This document shows, in pieces, positions 53,501-61,988 of a stretch of DNA of 64,000 nucleotides. The stretch comes from Erythrobacter mangrovi (GTDB lineage: Bacteria; Pseudomonadota; Alphaproteobacteria; Sphingomonadales; Sphingomonadaceae), in assembly GCF_013260645.1 (NCBI RefSeq), contig NZ_CP053921.1:2405289-2469288 (forward strand). The letters run 5' to 3'. The translations under genes and the position numbers were made by a program. Within the stretch, counting starts at the first letter, position 1. Every line of letters starts with the position of its first letter. Below the pieces are notes generated by a model. It was not told where the DNA came from. It ran no database searches and worked only from the letters and a program-made list of their open reading frames with translations.

Positions 53501-54619
53501 ATGAGTGGCGCGAAAGACACGGACGATGATGGCGAGGCCGACGGCCTCAGGAAGATCATCCATGTCGACATGGATGCCTTCTTCGCCAGCGTGGAACAGC
53601 GCGACAACCCCGAACTGCGCGGCAAACCCGTTGCCGTTGGCGGCGCGGGCGGGCGCGGCGTGGTCGCCGCGGCCAGCTATGAAGCGCGCAAGTTCGGCGT
53701 ACGCAGCGCCATGCCCTCGGTCACCGCCAAGCGGCTGTGCCCCGACCTCATCTTCGTGCGCCACCGGTTCGATGCCTACAAGGAAGCCAGCCGCCAGATT
53801 CGGGCGATCTTCCACCACCACACCGATCTGGTCGAGCCGCTGAGCCTCGACGAAGCCTATCTCGACGTCACCGAAGACAAGCTCGGCATCGGCAGCGCGA
53901 CGCGGATCGCAGAGCTGATCCGCCAGGAAATCCGCGCCAAGACCCGGCTCACCGCCAGCGCGGGGGTGAGCTACAACAAGTTCCTCGCCAAGATCGCCAG
54001 CGACCAGAACAAGCCCGACGGCATGTGCGTGATCCGCCCCGGCGAAGGTGCAGAGTTCGTCGCCAAGCTGCCGATCCGCCGCTTCCACGGCGTCGGCCCC
54101 AAGGGCGCGGAGAAGATGGCGCGCCTGGGCATCGCCACTGGTGCGGATCTGGCGACCAAGGATATCGCCTGGCTGCGGTCGAACTTCGGCAGCTTTGCCG
54201 ACTATCTCTATCGCGCGGCGCGCGGGATCGACCTCAGGCCGGTGCGCGCCAGCCGCATCCGCAAGTCGGTGGGCGGCGAACGCACCTTCAGCCGCGACCT
54301 GTCCGCCGGCAGCGAGCTGCGCGAGACGATGGAGGATATCATCGACATCGTCTGGACCTCGATCGAAAAGACCGAGGCCAAGGGCCGCACGGTCACGCTC
54401 AAGATGAAATACGCCGACTTCCAGGCGGTGAGCCGCGCAAAGACCGTGGACCGTCCCATCGAAACTAAGGACGAATTTGCCGGGATCGGGCGCGCATTGC
54501 TCGAAGAGATGCTGCCGTTACCCATGCCGATCCGGCTGATGGGACTGACGCTATCCAAGCTCGAGGGAAGCGAGGAGAAGGAAGAACCGCGCGCCGATGC
54601 GCAGCTGAGCCTGCTCTAG
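53501..54619 (+). CDS. dinB: DNA polymerase IV
   Basis: Y-family translesion polymerase, 372 aa. Active-site motifs are intact: IIHVDMDAFFASVEQRD and SLDEAYLDVTED; also SYEARKFGVRSAMPS and the helix-hairpin-helix-like GVGPKGAEKMARLG. The little-finger region follows (ERTFSRDLSAGSEL). The C-terminus ends EEPRADAQLSLL, and QLSLL is a good beta-clamp-binding peptide. ATG 53501 is preferred to TTG 53492. No clear LexA site (GTTC-N7-GTTC) is visible in the 65-bp divergent gap. Stop overlaps that of the convergent Nudix gene. Confidence 0.95.
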   Translation: MSGAKDTDDDGEADGLRKIIHVDMDAFFASVEQRDNPELRGKPVAVGGAGGRGVVAAASYEARKFGVRSAMPSVTAKRLCPDLIFVRHRFDAYKEASRQIRAIFHHHTDLVEPLSLDEAYLDVTEDKLGIGSATRIAELIRQEIRAKTRLTASAGVSYNKFLAKIASDQNKPDGMCVIRPGEGAEFVAKLPIRRFHGVGPKGAEKMARLGIATGADLATKDIAWLRSNFGSFADYLYRAARGIDLRPVRASRIRKSVGGERTFSRDLSAGSELRETMEDIIDIVWTSIEKTEAKGRTVTLKMKYADFQAVSRAKTVDRPIETKDEFAGIGRALLEEMLPLPMPIRLMGLTLSKLEGSEEKEEPRADAQLSLL

Positions 54620-55086
54620 TTCTTCCTCGCCTGCCACAGCTTGAGGCGGGCCTTGGTGCGCGGGCTGAGCGGTTCGGGCAGCGAATGCGTCGGGAAAAAG
54701 CGTGCCTCGATCACTTCGCGCCCATCGGGTCGCGGCATGTCGTTGACGACACCTTCGAAAATATGTGCGGTATGCGGCGCGCCGGAGAGTTCTTCCTCGA
54801 TGAGGCCGACCAGCCTGAGTCCTTCGACCAGGCAGCCGGTTTCCTCGAGCAGTTCGCGCCGGGCAGCCTCTTCAGGCATCTCCTTGCGTCGCATCCCGCC
54901 GCCCGGAAAATACCAGCCCTGCGGGCCGTAGCTGTGCCTGACGAGCAGGATCTGCCCGTCGAAATCGCGGGCAATGATGCTGACACCTTCCCCGGTGATG
55001 CCGCTGGCCTTGCGCCAATAATGCCGCAGGCGATGCCCGAAGTTGAGCGCCAGGCGATGCAGTGGCGGTGGGATCAGGCGAAGCAT
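54616..55086 (-). CDS. Nudix hydrolase
   Basis: Hydrolase of nucleoside-diphosphate-linked compounds, 156 aa. The Nudix box is complete: GGGMRRKEMPEEAARRELLEETG, with the REL-EE-G core. The N-terminus (RLALNFGHRLRHYWRKASG) is basic and may be a lead-in helix. Substrate cannot be predicted. The first 13 bases overlap the end of the 6-phosphogluconolactonase gene on the same strand, so they are probably co-translated. Confidence 0.9.
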   Translation of the reverse strand: MLRLIPPPLHRLALNFGHRLRHYWRKASGITGEGVSIIARDFDGQILLVRHSYGPQGWYFPGGGMRRKEMPEEAARRELLEETGCLVEGLRLVGLIEEELSGAPHTAHIFEGVVNDMPRPDGREVIEARFFPTHSLPEPLSPRTKARLKLWQARKN

Positions 55087-55694
55087 GTTACCGGTTGTTT
55101 AGCGGCCGAGAGCAGCCGTGCAACCGGGAGGTCGTGTTTACCCGCAAGCGCAGATTCGAAAATCTCGCGCTTGTCGGCCCCACGCATGACGAACACAATC
55201 GCATCGCTCGACAGCAACGAGGGCAATGTCAGGCTGATCCGGTCGAATGGCGCCTCGGGAGGCAGTGGATCCGGGGTCAGGCGCAGGATAGCGCGTGGCT
55301 CGTCCACCTGAGGGTCTGTGTTGGGGAAGAGCGAGGCGATATGCCCGTCCGCCCCCATTCCCAGCCAAGCAAGGTCGAAATGCGGGACGGCCTCCATCTC
55401 GGTCAATGTGACCACCTCGACCCCGGCAGGTTCGAACAGCACGCGCAGCTTGCCCGTGTTCGATGCGGGGTGAACTTCGGGCACGATGCGATCGTCCCCA
55501 GGCCACACCACCAGTCGCGACCAGTCGAGATCGCGTTGAAGCAAGCGCTCCATGATCGGGAACGGAGTAGAACCTCCGGGCACTGTGATCGTCACCGGCC
55601 CTTCGCGCGAAGCCATGACGGCAGAGAGCCGTTCCGCCAGCCAATCGGCGATCCGCATATCGTCCGCATTCTCGATTATCGTCACGTCGGTCAT
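55074..55694 (-). CDS. pgl: 6-phosphogluconolactonase
   Basis: Hydrolyses 6-phosphogluconolactone in the pentose-phosphate and Entner-Doudoroff routes; 206 aa, a little shorter than usual. Family motifs: TITVPGGSTPFPIMERLL, VVWPGDDRIVPEVHPASNTG and the GMGADGHIASLFPNT signature near the middle. The frame is open to GTG 55724 (ten more residues); I prefer ATG 55694, which begins just before the conserved sequence, though neither has a strong ribosome-binding site. zwf and edd are not in the window. Confidence 0.92.
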   Translation of the reverse strand: MTDVTIIENADDMRIADWLAERLSAVMASREGPVTITVPGGSTPFPIMERLLQRDLDWSRLVVWPGDDRIVPEVHPASNTGKLRVLFEPAGVEVVTLTEMEAVPHFDLAWLGMGADGHIASLFPNTDPQVDEPRAILRLTPDPLPPEAPFDRISLTLPSLLSSDAIVFVMRGADKREIFESALAGKHDLPVARLLSAAKQPVTCFA

Positions 55695-55769
55695 GCCACG
55701 CTGATACACCAAGGCCGCCCTCACCCAAGAGCGAAGGCAGCCCCGAAGTGGGTGCGCATAGCTATTCGC

Positions 55770-56231
55770 TTACTTCGCGGTCTGGCGCAGGAACCAGATG
55801 CGCTCCTCACAAGAGTCGATCCATTCGTCGACCAGCGCGCTGGTGGCATTGTCGTTTGCCGCCTCGGCCGCGACTTTGAGCGTCTCGAGGCGCTCATGCA
55901 GCGTCTCATTGTCTGACTTGAGCTCGCCGACCATTTCCTCCGGCCCGATCGACGTCGAATCCTGGTCCTTGATCTTCGTATGCTTGGCGATCGAGCCGAT
56001 TGAGGTCAGCGTTTCGCCGTCCTGCTTGCGCGCACGCTCGGCAATAATGTCGACGGTGCCGAACAACTGCTGCGCCTGTTCGTCGAACATCAGGTGGAGA
56101 TCACGAAAACGTGGCCCCGCGACGTGCCAGTGGAAGTTCTTGGTCTTGAGGTAGAGCGCAAAGGTATCGGCAAGCGTGCCATTGAGCGCGGCGATGAGTT
56201 GGGTCTTCGAGTTACTGCTGGCATTGGCCAT
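55770..56231 (-). CDS. dps: Dps family DNA-protection/ferritin-like protein
   Basis: Ferritin-like four-helix protein of 153 aa forming iron-oxidising dodecamers that shield DNA. The ferroxidase residues at the dimer interface are visible: KTKNFHWHVAGPRFRDLHLMFDEQAQQ in outline, with His, Asp and Glu at the family positions. The N-terminus (ANASSNSKTQLIAALNGTLAD) lacks the long Lys-rich tail of E. coli Dps, so direct DNA binding is uncertain. GGGGACGTTTCC precedes the start. The 102-bp upstream stretch is A/T-rich and probably carries a stress promoter, which I could not define. Confidence 0.93.
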   Translation of the reverse strand: MANASSNSKTQLIAALNGTLADTFALYLKTKNFHWHVAGPRFRDLHLMFDEQAQQLFGTVDIIAERARKQDGETLTSIGSIAKHTKIKDQDSTSIGPEEMVGELKSDNETLHERLETLKVAAEAANDNATSALVDEWIDSCEERIWFLRQTAK

Positions 56232-56333
56232 GGAAACGTCCCCTTGTCTGGAATTGCGTTCACATACCCTACGCGCAAGCGGCGCACTTGTTTCCCGATC
56301 AATAAGAGTAACAATAATCGAATTTACCGATTT

Positions 56334-56894
56334 CTATATGAGTCCGCGCGCACTGGCCCCGACGACACAGGCGATCAGGAACAGCACCACGGCCATCACG
56401 ATCCGCAAACGGCGCAGCGGCAGGCGGTGCTCCAAATTCTCGCCCATGGCCCAGCCCAGCGCGACAGCCGCGCCGCCGCCCAACGCCCCACCGAAACCGG
56501 CAAGCGAAGGCGAGGCAAAGACCACCGCGAAAGCCGCAACGAGGAACCGCGAAGCGTCGGTCAACTGCCGCGCGAACAGCACGATAGCAATCGCACCGAG
56601 TGAGCGCGTCGGTTCCTCCGGCTTGCGGAAGCGATGTGGCCAGCCGCATTCGAACGCCGCCAGCAGCAGGGCGATGGCGACGAACATGGTGGAGGCATCC
56701 TGCGACATGCTGGCCGCCAAGCGCCCACCGAACCACGCCGCTGCGAAGGCCGTGCCCGCTGCGCTGGCCAATGCCACCAGCAACAGCGCAGTCGACGCCC
56801 CAAGCCGTTCGCGCAGCGCCGCCACCATCAACTGATCGCGCGCGCCAGTCGCGGCGAGAAAGCTGGCTACCATGGCGAACAGGAATGATGTCAC
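56334..56894 (-). CDS. Small membrane protein, possibly degenerate GDT1/TMEM165-like
   Basis: Inner-membrane protein of 186 aa with about six hydrophobic helices in a two-fold arrangement. The first helix of each half (LAATGARDQLMVAAL and VLFARQLTDASRFLVAAF) sits where GDT1/TMEM165 cation transporters carry E-x-G-D-(K/R)-T, but here the Glu and Gly-Asp are not kept, so transport of Mn or Ca is doubtful. Starts at GTG; a later ATG would shorten it by seven codons. It is 102 bp upstream of dps on the same strand and divergent from the SDR gene. Treat the family name as tentative. Confidence 0.6.
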   Translation of the reverse strand: MTSFLFAMVASFLAATGARDQLMVAALRERLGASTALLLVALASAAGTAFAAAWFGGRLAASMSQDASTMFVAIALLLAAFECGWPHRFRKPEEPTRSLGAIAIVLFARQLTDASRFLVAAFAVVFASPSLAGFGGALGGGAAVALGWAMGENLEHRLPLRRLRIVMAVVLFLIACVVGASARGLI

Positions 56895-56971
56895 GGCGCG
56901 CTTCGGCTCCCCTTTCGCTGCCTACCGCCTTGCGATAGCACGGTAGGCAAAGAAACACAGGGAGAGAGGCG

Positions 56972-57766
56972 ATGGAACTGACACCAGGCATGGCGGCGGT
57001 GGTTACCGGCGGGGCATCGGGGCTTGGCAAGGCGAGTGCGCAGGCACTGGCGGACGCGGGGCTCAAGGTAACGATCTTCGACGTCAACGAGGAAGCCGGC
57101 GAGGCCCATGCCGCGGCGATCGGGGGCACCTTTGCACGGGTCGACATTACCGATGAGGACTCGGTCGTCGCCGGCTTCGAGAAGGCCCGCGCGGCGCACG
57201 GCCAGGAACGCGTGACGATACACTGCGCGATGACCAGCCGCCGCGGCAAGACGCTGGGTTGGGACAAGGAAACCGGCAGCTACAAGCGCCTGGCGACCGA
57301 GGACTACGCCTTCGGGGCAGAGGGTATCCTCGTATCATCCTATCGCATTGCCAGCCATTCGGCGCTGGGCATGGCCAATTCGGAACCGCTCAATGAGGAT
57401 GGCGAACGTGGCTGCATCACCCTTACCGCCAGCGTCGCGGCGCAGGACGGGCAAATCGGACAGGTCATCTACGGCAGTTGCAAGGCGGGCGTGAACGGCC
57501 TCGTCCTGCCGATGGCACGCGATTTGATGGACATCGGCATCCGCGTGAACTCGGTCATGCCCGGCATCTTTGCGACGCCGCTCATGCTCGGCATGAAGGA
57601 TCGCAATCCGGCGATGTGGGCCCAGCTCAACGCCAGCGTCCCCTTCCCCAAGCGCCTCGGCCATCCGGAAGAATTCGCTTCGCTGATCGTCGAGATCGCG
57701 CGCAACAGCTACATCAACGGTCACCAGTTCCGCCTCGACGGTGCAATCCGGATGCCGCCCAAGTAA
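56972..57766 (+). CDS. Short-chain dehydrogenase/reductase (3-hydroxyacyl-CoA dehydrogenase-like)
   Basis: NAD(P)-dependent SDR of 264 aa. Nucleotide motif TGGASGLG (12-19), Asp38 after the second strand (FDVNEE) favouring NAD, and catalytic Ser154, Tyr167, Lys171 (YGSCK). The usual NNAG is replaced by HCAMTSRRG. The wording around GMAAVVTGGASGLG resembles HSD10-type 3-hydroxyacyl-CoA dehydrogenases. With two acyl-CoA dehydrogenases directly downstream it probably works in beta-oxidation of a branched or cyclic acyl-CoA. GGGAGAGAGGCG precedes the ATG. Confidence 0.88.
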   Translation: MELTPGMAAVVTGGASGLGKASAQALADAGLKVTIFDVNEEAGEAHAAAIGGTFARVDITDEDSVVAGFEKARAAHGQERVTIHCAMTSRRGKTLGWDKETGSYKRLATEDYAFGAEGILVSSYRIASHSALGMANSEPLNEDGERGCITLTASVAAQDGQIGQVIYGSCKAGVNGLVLPMARDLMDIGIRVNSVMPGIFATPLMLGMKDRNPAMWAQLNASVPFPKRLGHPEEFASLIVEIARNSYINGHQFRLDGAIRMPPK

Positions 57767-57785
57767 GGCCTTAGGGGAAGCAATC

Positions 57786-58994
57786 ATGCAGATCGAATTC
57801 GGTCCCGAGCTCGAGGCTTTCCGCGCGGAGGTCTGTGCCTTTCTCGATACCGCCCCAACGCCCGAAATTCGCGAGGCAGGGCGCAAGCTCACCAGCGTCT
57901 TCGCGCCGTTCGACCAGGTCATGGCGTGGCATCGCATACTCTATGAAAAAGGCTGGGCCGCACCCAACTGGCCGGTCGAGCATGGCGGGACCGGCTGGTC
58001 GATCGAACAGCGCCATATCTTCGCCGAGGAGTATCGCCGCCGCGACCTGCCGCCCTTGCTGCCGCAGGGCCTCGGCATGGTTGGCCCGCTGCTGATCGAC
58101 ATCGGGACCGAAGAACAGAAGGCGAAATACTTGCCCGGAATCCTCAAGGGCGAAGACTTCTGGGCGCAGGGATATTCGGAACCGAATTCGGGTTCGGACC
58201 TCGCATCGCTCAGCTGCCGCGCCGATCCCGACGGAGACGATTACATCATCAACGGGTCCAAGATCTGGACCACCTATGCCCATCACGCGAACCGGATGTT
58301 CATGCTGGTGCGCACCGACAACACCGGCAAGAAGCAGCAAGGCATCACCTTCCTCCTGCTCGACCGCATCGACTATCCGGGCATGACCATCCGCCCGATC
58401 ATCGGGCTCGACGGCTTTCCCGAGCAGTGCGAGGTGTTCTTCGACAATGTCCGCGTACCCCAATCGGGCCGTGTGGGGGCCGAAAACGACGGCTGGACGG
58501 TCGCCAAGCATCTGCTCAAGCACGAGCGCGGCGGCGGGGCGCAGAGCCCGACGCTTCACCGCGGGATCGAACGCATCCGCGAGGCGGCGCAGACCACCCC
58601 CAGCGGTTTCGGCACCATGCTGGCCGAAGATCCGGTGTTCCTGCGCGACCTGGGCGAGCTAGAGGCGGACATCGCCAGCTTTGAGCACTTCGAGAAACTG
58701 GGTGTCAGCGGCCACCCGATGGCCAACGATCCGGCCTGGCCATCGATGAACAAGACGATGAATTCCGAACTGACCCAACGGATCAGCGTGCTGATGACGC
58801 GGGTCTGCGGCACCGAGGGGCTGCCGCTGCAACATGAGGCATTGCGCGTCGGGGCGAATGTCGAACCACTCGGCAGCGACCTGGAGCTGGTTGCCATGCC
58901 CTATTACCTCAACAGCCGCGCGACGACGATCTACGCCGGATCGAACGAAGTGCAACGCGACCTAATCGCACGCACCGCCGGACGGGGGGTCTGA
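57786..58994 (+). CDS. Acyl-CoA dehydrogenase (large-type subunit)
   Basis: FAD-dependent acyl-CoA dehydrogenase of 402 aa. Seen: FAEEYRRRDLPPLLPQGLGM, GYSEPNSGSDLASLSCRA (flavin/substrate loop), IINGSKIWTTYAHHANRMF and the C-terminal YLNSRATTIYAGSNEVQRDLI in two parts. At the site where medium-chain enzymes carry catalytic Glu (YEG), this one has Ala (YAG), so the base must lie elsewhere or come from another residue. ATG 57786 follows GGGGAAGC; the upstream open frame overlaps the SDR gene. It is followed by a smaller dehydrogenase after 4 bp, the arrangement of heterotetrameric enzymes acting on steroid or terpenoid acyl-CoAs. Confidence 0.9.
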   Translation: MQIEFGPELEAFRAEVCAFLDTAPTPEIREAGRKLTSVFAPFDQVMAWHRILYEKGWAAPNWPVEHGGTGWSIEQRHIFAEEYRRRDLPPLLPQGLGMVGPLLIDIGTEEQKAKYLPGILKGEDFWAQGYSEPNSGSDLASLSCRADPDGDDYIINGSKIWTTYAHHANRMFMLVRTDNTGKKQQGITFLLLDRIDYPGMTIRPIIGLDGFPEQCEVFFDNVRVPQSGRVGAENDGWTVAKHLLKHERGGGAQSPTLHRGIERIREAAQTTPSGFGTMLAEDPVFLRDLGELEADIASFEHFEKLGVSGHPMANDPAWPSMNKTMNSELTQRISVLMTRVCGTEGLPLQHEALRVGANVEPLGSDLELVAMPYYLNSRATTIYAGSNEVQRDLIARTAGRGV

Positions 58995-58998
58995 CGCG

Positions 58999-60087
58999 AT
59001 GGACTTCACCTTCACCGATGAACAGCAGATGCTGCGCGACAGCGTCTCCTCCTTCCTCCAGCGCAGCTATGACTTCGACGCGCGGAACAAGATCGTTCGC
59101 GGGAGCGACGGCTGGTCGCGTGCGGTCTGGGGACAATTGGCGGAGATCGGCCTGCTGGCCCTTCCGATAGCCGAGGACGCAGGCGGCCTTGGCGGTTCGG
59201 CACCCGATCTGGTGGCCATTGCCGAACCCTTCGGCGCCCACCTGCTGGCCGAGCCTTTCCTGGCCACCGCCCTCCTCGCCGCGCCACTCCTGGCGAAGGC
59301 CGGAAGCGGCGAGCTGGAAGCGATCATGGGCGGCAGCAAGATCGCTGCATTGGCATACGAGGAAGGTCACGGCACCGCCGACCCCTCGCAAATCGCGATG
59401 GCTGCAAGGCGCGATGGCCACGGCTTCGTACTCGACGGTGAAAAGCGCATGGTTCTGGCGGGCGCAGATGCTGACCTGCTGCTGGTTGTCGCACGCCTGG
59501 ACGGCAAGCTGGCTCTCTTGGCAGTTGCCTCGGGTCAGGGCGACATCGTGACGACAGGATACCAGACCATCGACGGTCGCCGTGCGGCCAACATCCGTTT
59601 CGCCGCGACCCGTTTGGGCGGCGACGCCCTGCTTTCCGTCGATGTCGAACCCGCCTTGCGCGAAGTGCTCGATACGACACTCCTCGCGCTTTGTGCCGAA
59701 AGTGTCGGCGCGATGGGCGAATTGCTTGCGCGCACCGCAGACTATGCCGCGACCCGCAAGCAGTTCGGGGTACCAATCCTGACATTCCAGGCGGTGGCGC
59801 ATCGCCTTGCCGACATGAAGATTGCCTACACCAAGGCCCGCGCCACCTTGCTCTACACCGCTGCGCTGATGGAGGCGAGGCATGCCGGTGAACGCGACAT
59901 GGCGATCCTCAAGGGTCAGATCGGCAAGCTCGGTCGTGAAGTGGGTGAAGCCGCCATCCAGACGCATGGTGGGGTTGGCATGACCGACGAACTGGCGATC
60001 AGCCATCTGCACAAGCGCATCCTCGCCAACGATGCCTTGCTGGGCAACTCCGAATACCACCTGCGCAAGGTCGGAAACCTGACCTGA
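58999..60087 (+). CDS. Acyl-CoA dehydrogenase (small-type subunit)
   Basis: Second acyl-CoA dehydrogenase, 362 aa. N-terminal helical domain (FTFTDEQQMLRDSVSSFLQR), ESVGAMGELLARTADYAATRKQFG, and a C-terminal QTHGGVGMTDELAISHLHKR. The flavin-binding middle part is divergent and shorter than in the preceding gene, and no Glu stands at the medium-chain catalytic position (LLGNSEYHL). It is most likely the partner of the 402-aa enzyme. Ends the SDR-dehydrogenase-dehydrogenase operon. Substrate unknown. Confidence 0.9.
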   Translation: MDFTFTDEQQMLRDSVSSFLQRSYDFDARNKIVRGSDGWSRAVWGQLAEIGLLALPIAEDAGGLGGSAPDLVAIAEPFGAHLLAEPFLATALLAAPLLAKAGSGELEAIMGGSKIAALAYEEGHGTADPSQIAMAARRDGHGFVLDGEKRMVLAGADADLLLVVARLDGKLALLAVASGQGDIVTTGYQTIDGRRAANIRFAATRLGGDALLSVDVEPALREVLDTTLLALCAESVGAMGELLARTADYAATRKQFGVPILTFQAVAHRLADMKIAYTKARATLLYTAALMEARHAGERDMAILKGQIGKLGREVGEAAIQTHGGVGMTDELAISHLHKRILANDALLGNSEYHLRKVGNLT

Positions 60088-60138
60088 CGCCACACCAGTC
60101 GTGAGCCAAATCCGCCTCGCGTAGGCGTATATGAAAAT

Positions 60139-60172
60139 CCGGCAGCTCTAGCGCGAACGCCAGAACTGCCGG
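60139..60172 (-). terminator. Terminator for the DUF4383 gene
   Basis: CCGGCAG (60139-60145) pairs with CTGCCGG (60166-60172), continued inward by TCT/AGA and GCG/CGC around a CGAA tetraloop, with two mismatches. Read on the minus strand it is followed by ATTTTCAT, so it best serves the minus-strand gene. Confidence 0.65.
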
Positions 60173-60250
60173 ACCAGGAGGGTATCATCGATCACGCGGA
60201 GGGAGGAAGCACGCGGTGCCTCGATCCATCCCACGCGACGTTTGATTCAG

Positions 60251-60622
60251 TTACGCGGTCGCGAGCGCACGCTCACGCGAGATCAGGCCACCGCCCAGGA
60301 TCGCCACGGCCAGGCCGGCGTGCAGCCAGCGGTCGGCCTCGTTGATGTGGATCATGCCGAGCAGCAGGTGGCCTTCGGTCAGGAAGCCCAGGATCGTGAC
60401 GGCGACGTAGCCGATACCGATACCCAGGATGGTTGCCCGCGACTTACCCATCGCAGCGCCGATCAGGAAGACGAAGCCGGTAACGACATGCACCAGGTTG
60501 TGCATGGTGTTCACCGCGAACAGGCCGTCGGGCGAGACGATCGGGTTGGGAACGAAGCCCAGAAGGCCGGTGGCGACGAAGGTGGCGCCCAATACGCGGG
60601 CGAGAAGTTTGGCATCGATCAT
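60251..60622 (-). CDS. DUF4383 family small membrane protein
   Basis: Inner-membrane protein of 123 aa with four hydrophobic helices. The first loop and second helix read GLFAVNTMHNLVHVVTGFVF, the signature of the DUF4383 group, and the last loop holds the conserved His (NEADRWLHAGLAVAILGGG). Function unknown; family members appear near stress and envelope genes. AGGATTACC precedes the start. It stands alone, divergent from the DUF4142-cupredoxin genes. Confidence 0.85.
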   Translation of the reverse strand: MIDAKLLARVLGATFVATGLLGFVPNPIVSPDGLFAVNTMHNLVHVVTGFVFLIGAAMGKSRATILGIGIGYVAVTILGFLTEGHLLLGMIHINEADRWLHAGLAVAILGGGLISRERALATA

Positions 60623-61013
60623 AACGGTAATCCTAGCTGTAGAACGGGTCGACTGAGTATTCAGTGAGGCCCCCAGCTAGGTCGGGTCTTGCGGACCAAA
60701 CTAGGCTTTCTCCTCCGATATGTACGGCAAGCAAAATGTTATGGATGATGCGCATCATCCAGGGCCGTTTCGGCGCTCCCAGGCCCGCCAGGTGAAGTCG
60801 AGCGACCTTGCGAATCAGGGGCGATTCTTTGCGGATGACTGGTCCAATTCGGGTCATTGGCAGCAAATTCGCCCATTTTAATGCAATTCGTCCAAACTCC
60901 GATGCGAGGTGTCCGTGATCCTTGGGCGTCGGTTTTCACCACTTGGAAGACCTGCCAACTGCCCTCTCGTTCGCACGTACGAACGACAGTTCAACCAATG
61001 AAGGAACAGCCTG
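60623..61013. other. Divergent intergenic region upstream of the DUF4142 operon
   Basis: 391 bp between the starts of the DUF4383 and DUF4142 genes. It should carry two promoters. A perfect inverted repeat is at 60967-60986 (separate entry). GGAAG at 60945-60949 and CGTT at 60968-60971 weakly recall an EcfG-type general stress promoter, but with one mismatch and an 18-base spacing. No credible open frame. Confidence 0.5.
60967..60986. promoter_or_regulatory. Perfect inverted repeat before the DUF4142 gene
   Basis: TCGTTCG (60967-60973) and CGAACGA (60980-60986) flank six bases, 28 bases before the ATG at 61014. It could be an operator or a 5' UTR stem. The AraC regulator at the end of this operon is a candidate binder, but AraC sites are usually direct repeats. 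Confidence 0.4.
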
Positions 61014-61544
61014 ATGATCCGCAACCTGACCCGCGTTGCCGCGGCCGCACTCCTGGCTTCGGCCACCATCTCCGCTCCCGCCATGGCCGAAGAAGGCCCG
61101 ACCGATATGCAGATCGCGCATATTGCCTACACCGCCGGCACCCTCGACATTCGCTACGCCCACCTGGCGCTGGCCAAGTCGAACAACCCCGAAGTTCGCA
61201 AGTTCGCCGAACTGATGATCCAGGACCACGCTGCCGTGAACGACCTGGCCGTCGGCCTGCTCACCAAGCTCGGCGCTTCGCCCGAAGACAACGCCACCAG
61301 CCAGCAGCTTATCGCCGACGCGAGCGCCAAGCTGAACGCCATGGCCCAGATGCAGGGCGCCGAATTCGATCGCGCCTATGCCGCCAATGAGCTGGGCTAT
61401 CACCAGTTCGTCAACAAGACCGTCGAAACCGCCTTCATCCCGGCGGTCGACAACAAGGAATTCAAGGATCTGCTCGGCCAAGCGCTTGAAATCTTCAAGG
61501 TGCACGAACAGCATGCCGCACACATGGTGCGAGTGCTCAAGTGA
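61014..61544 (+). CDS. DUF4142 family exported protein
   Basis: Periplasmic helical protein of 176 aa with a signal peptide (cut near AMA-EEG). It matches DUF4142, a ferritin-like four-helix bundle family: TDMQIAHIAYTAGTLDIRYA, SNNPEVRKFAELMIQDHAAV and a final helix KVHEQHAAHMVRVLK. Several His and Glu residues sit on these helices (IQDHAAV, LGYHQFVN, VHEQHAAHM), which could bind metal, but this is not established. A ribosome site GAAGGAACAG precedes the ATG. Its stop overlaps the cupredoxin start (GTGA), so the two are translated together. Confidence 0.88.
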   Translation: MIRNLTRVAAAALLASATISAPAMAEEGPTDMQIAHIAYTAGTLDIRYAHLALAKSNNPEVRKFAELMIQDHAAVNDLAVGLLTKLGASPEDNATSQQLIADASAKLNAMAQMQGAEFDRAYAANELGYHQFVNKTVETAFIPAVDNKEFKDLLGQALEIFKVHEQHAAHMVRVLK

Positions 61545-61927
61545 GGGCCATCGCGCTCAATTTCGTAGCAGGGGGTCGCAATCGCGGCCTCCTGACTATG
61601 GTAGCGGGACTGTGGGCCCTGCTCGCATTTGCGCTGGTGTCCGTATCCCCCGGAGCGCTTTCGGCAAAGACTACGACCAAGCCGCAGGAGCACGTGGTCG
61701 AGATTCATCATTTCAAGTTCTCACCGGCAACTGTGGAAGCCAAGCCGGGTGACACGATCACCTGGAAGAACCTGGACGCGGCCCCGCACACGGCCACGGC
61801 CAAGCAGTGGGATTCGGCCAAGTTGAACCACAGTCAGAGCTGGAGCCTGAAGGTCACCGACAAGGGAACCTTCGAATATATCTGCACCTATCATCCGGCC
61901 ATGAAAGGCAAGGTCGTCGTCAAGTAG
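61541..61927 (+). CDS. Exported cupredoxin (type-1 copper protein)
   Basis: Small blue-copper protein of 128 aa with an N-terminal membrane anchor or signal helix (MVAGLWALLAFALVSVSPGAL). All four type-1 copper ligands are present: His83 (APHTAT), Cys115, His118 and Met121 in CTYHPAMKG. The short C-x2-H-x2-M spacing resembles amicyanin/pseudoazurin-like cupredoxins. It probably carries electrons or copper in the periplasm. The GTG start overlaps the DUF4142 stop by four bases. An outer-membrane protein gene follows. Confidence 0.92.
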   Translation: MRAIALNFVAGGRNRGLLTMVAGLWALLAFALVSVSPGALSAKTTTKPQEHVVEIHHFKFSPATVEAKPGDTITWKNLDAAPHTATAKQWDSAKLNHSQSWSLKVTDKGTFEYICTYHPAMKGKVVVK

Positions 61928-61988
61928 ACGCCCGACCGCCGAACAAGCCGGCGCATTGTCCAACGCCGAATTCCGTAACGAGACCAAG

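Noticed and set aside
60945..60971. EcfG-type stress promoter before the DUF4142 gene
   Set aside because: GGAAG and CGTT are present but with one mismatch and 18-base spacing; too weak to call.
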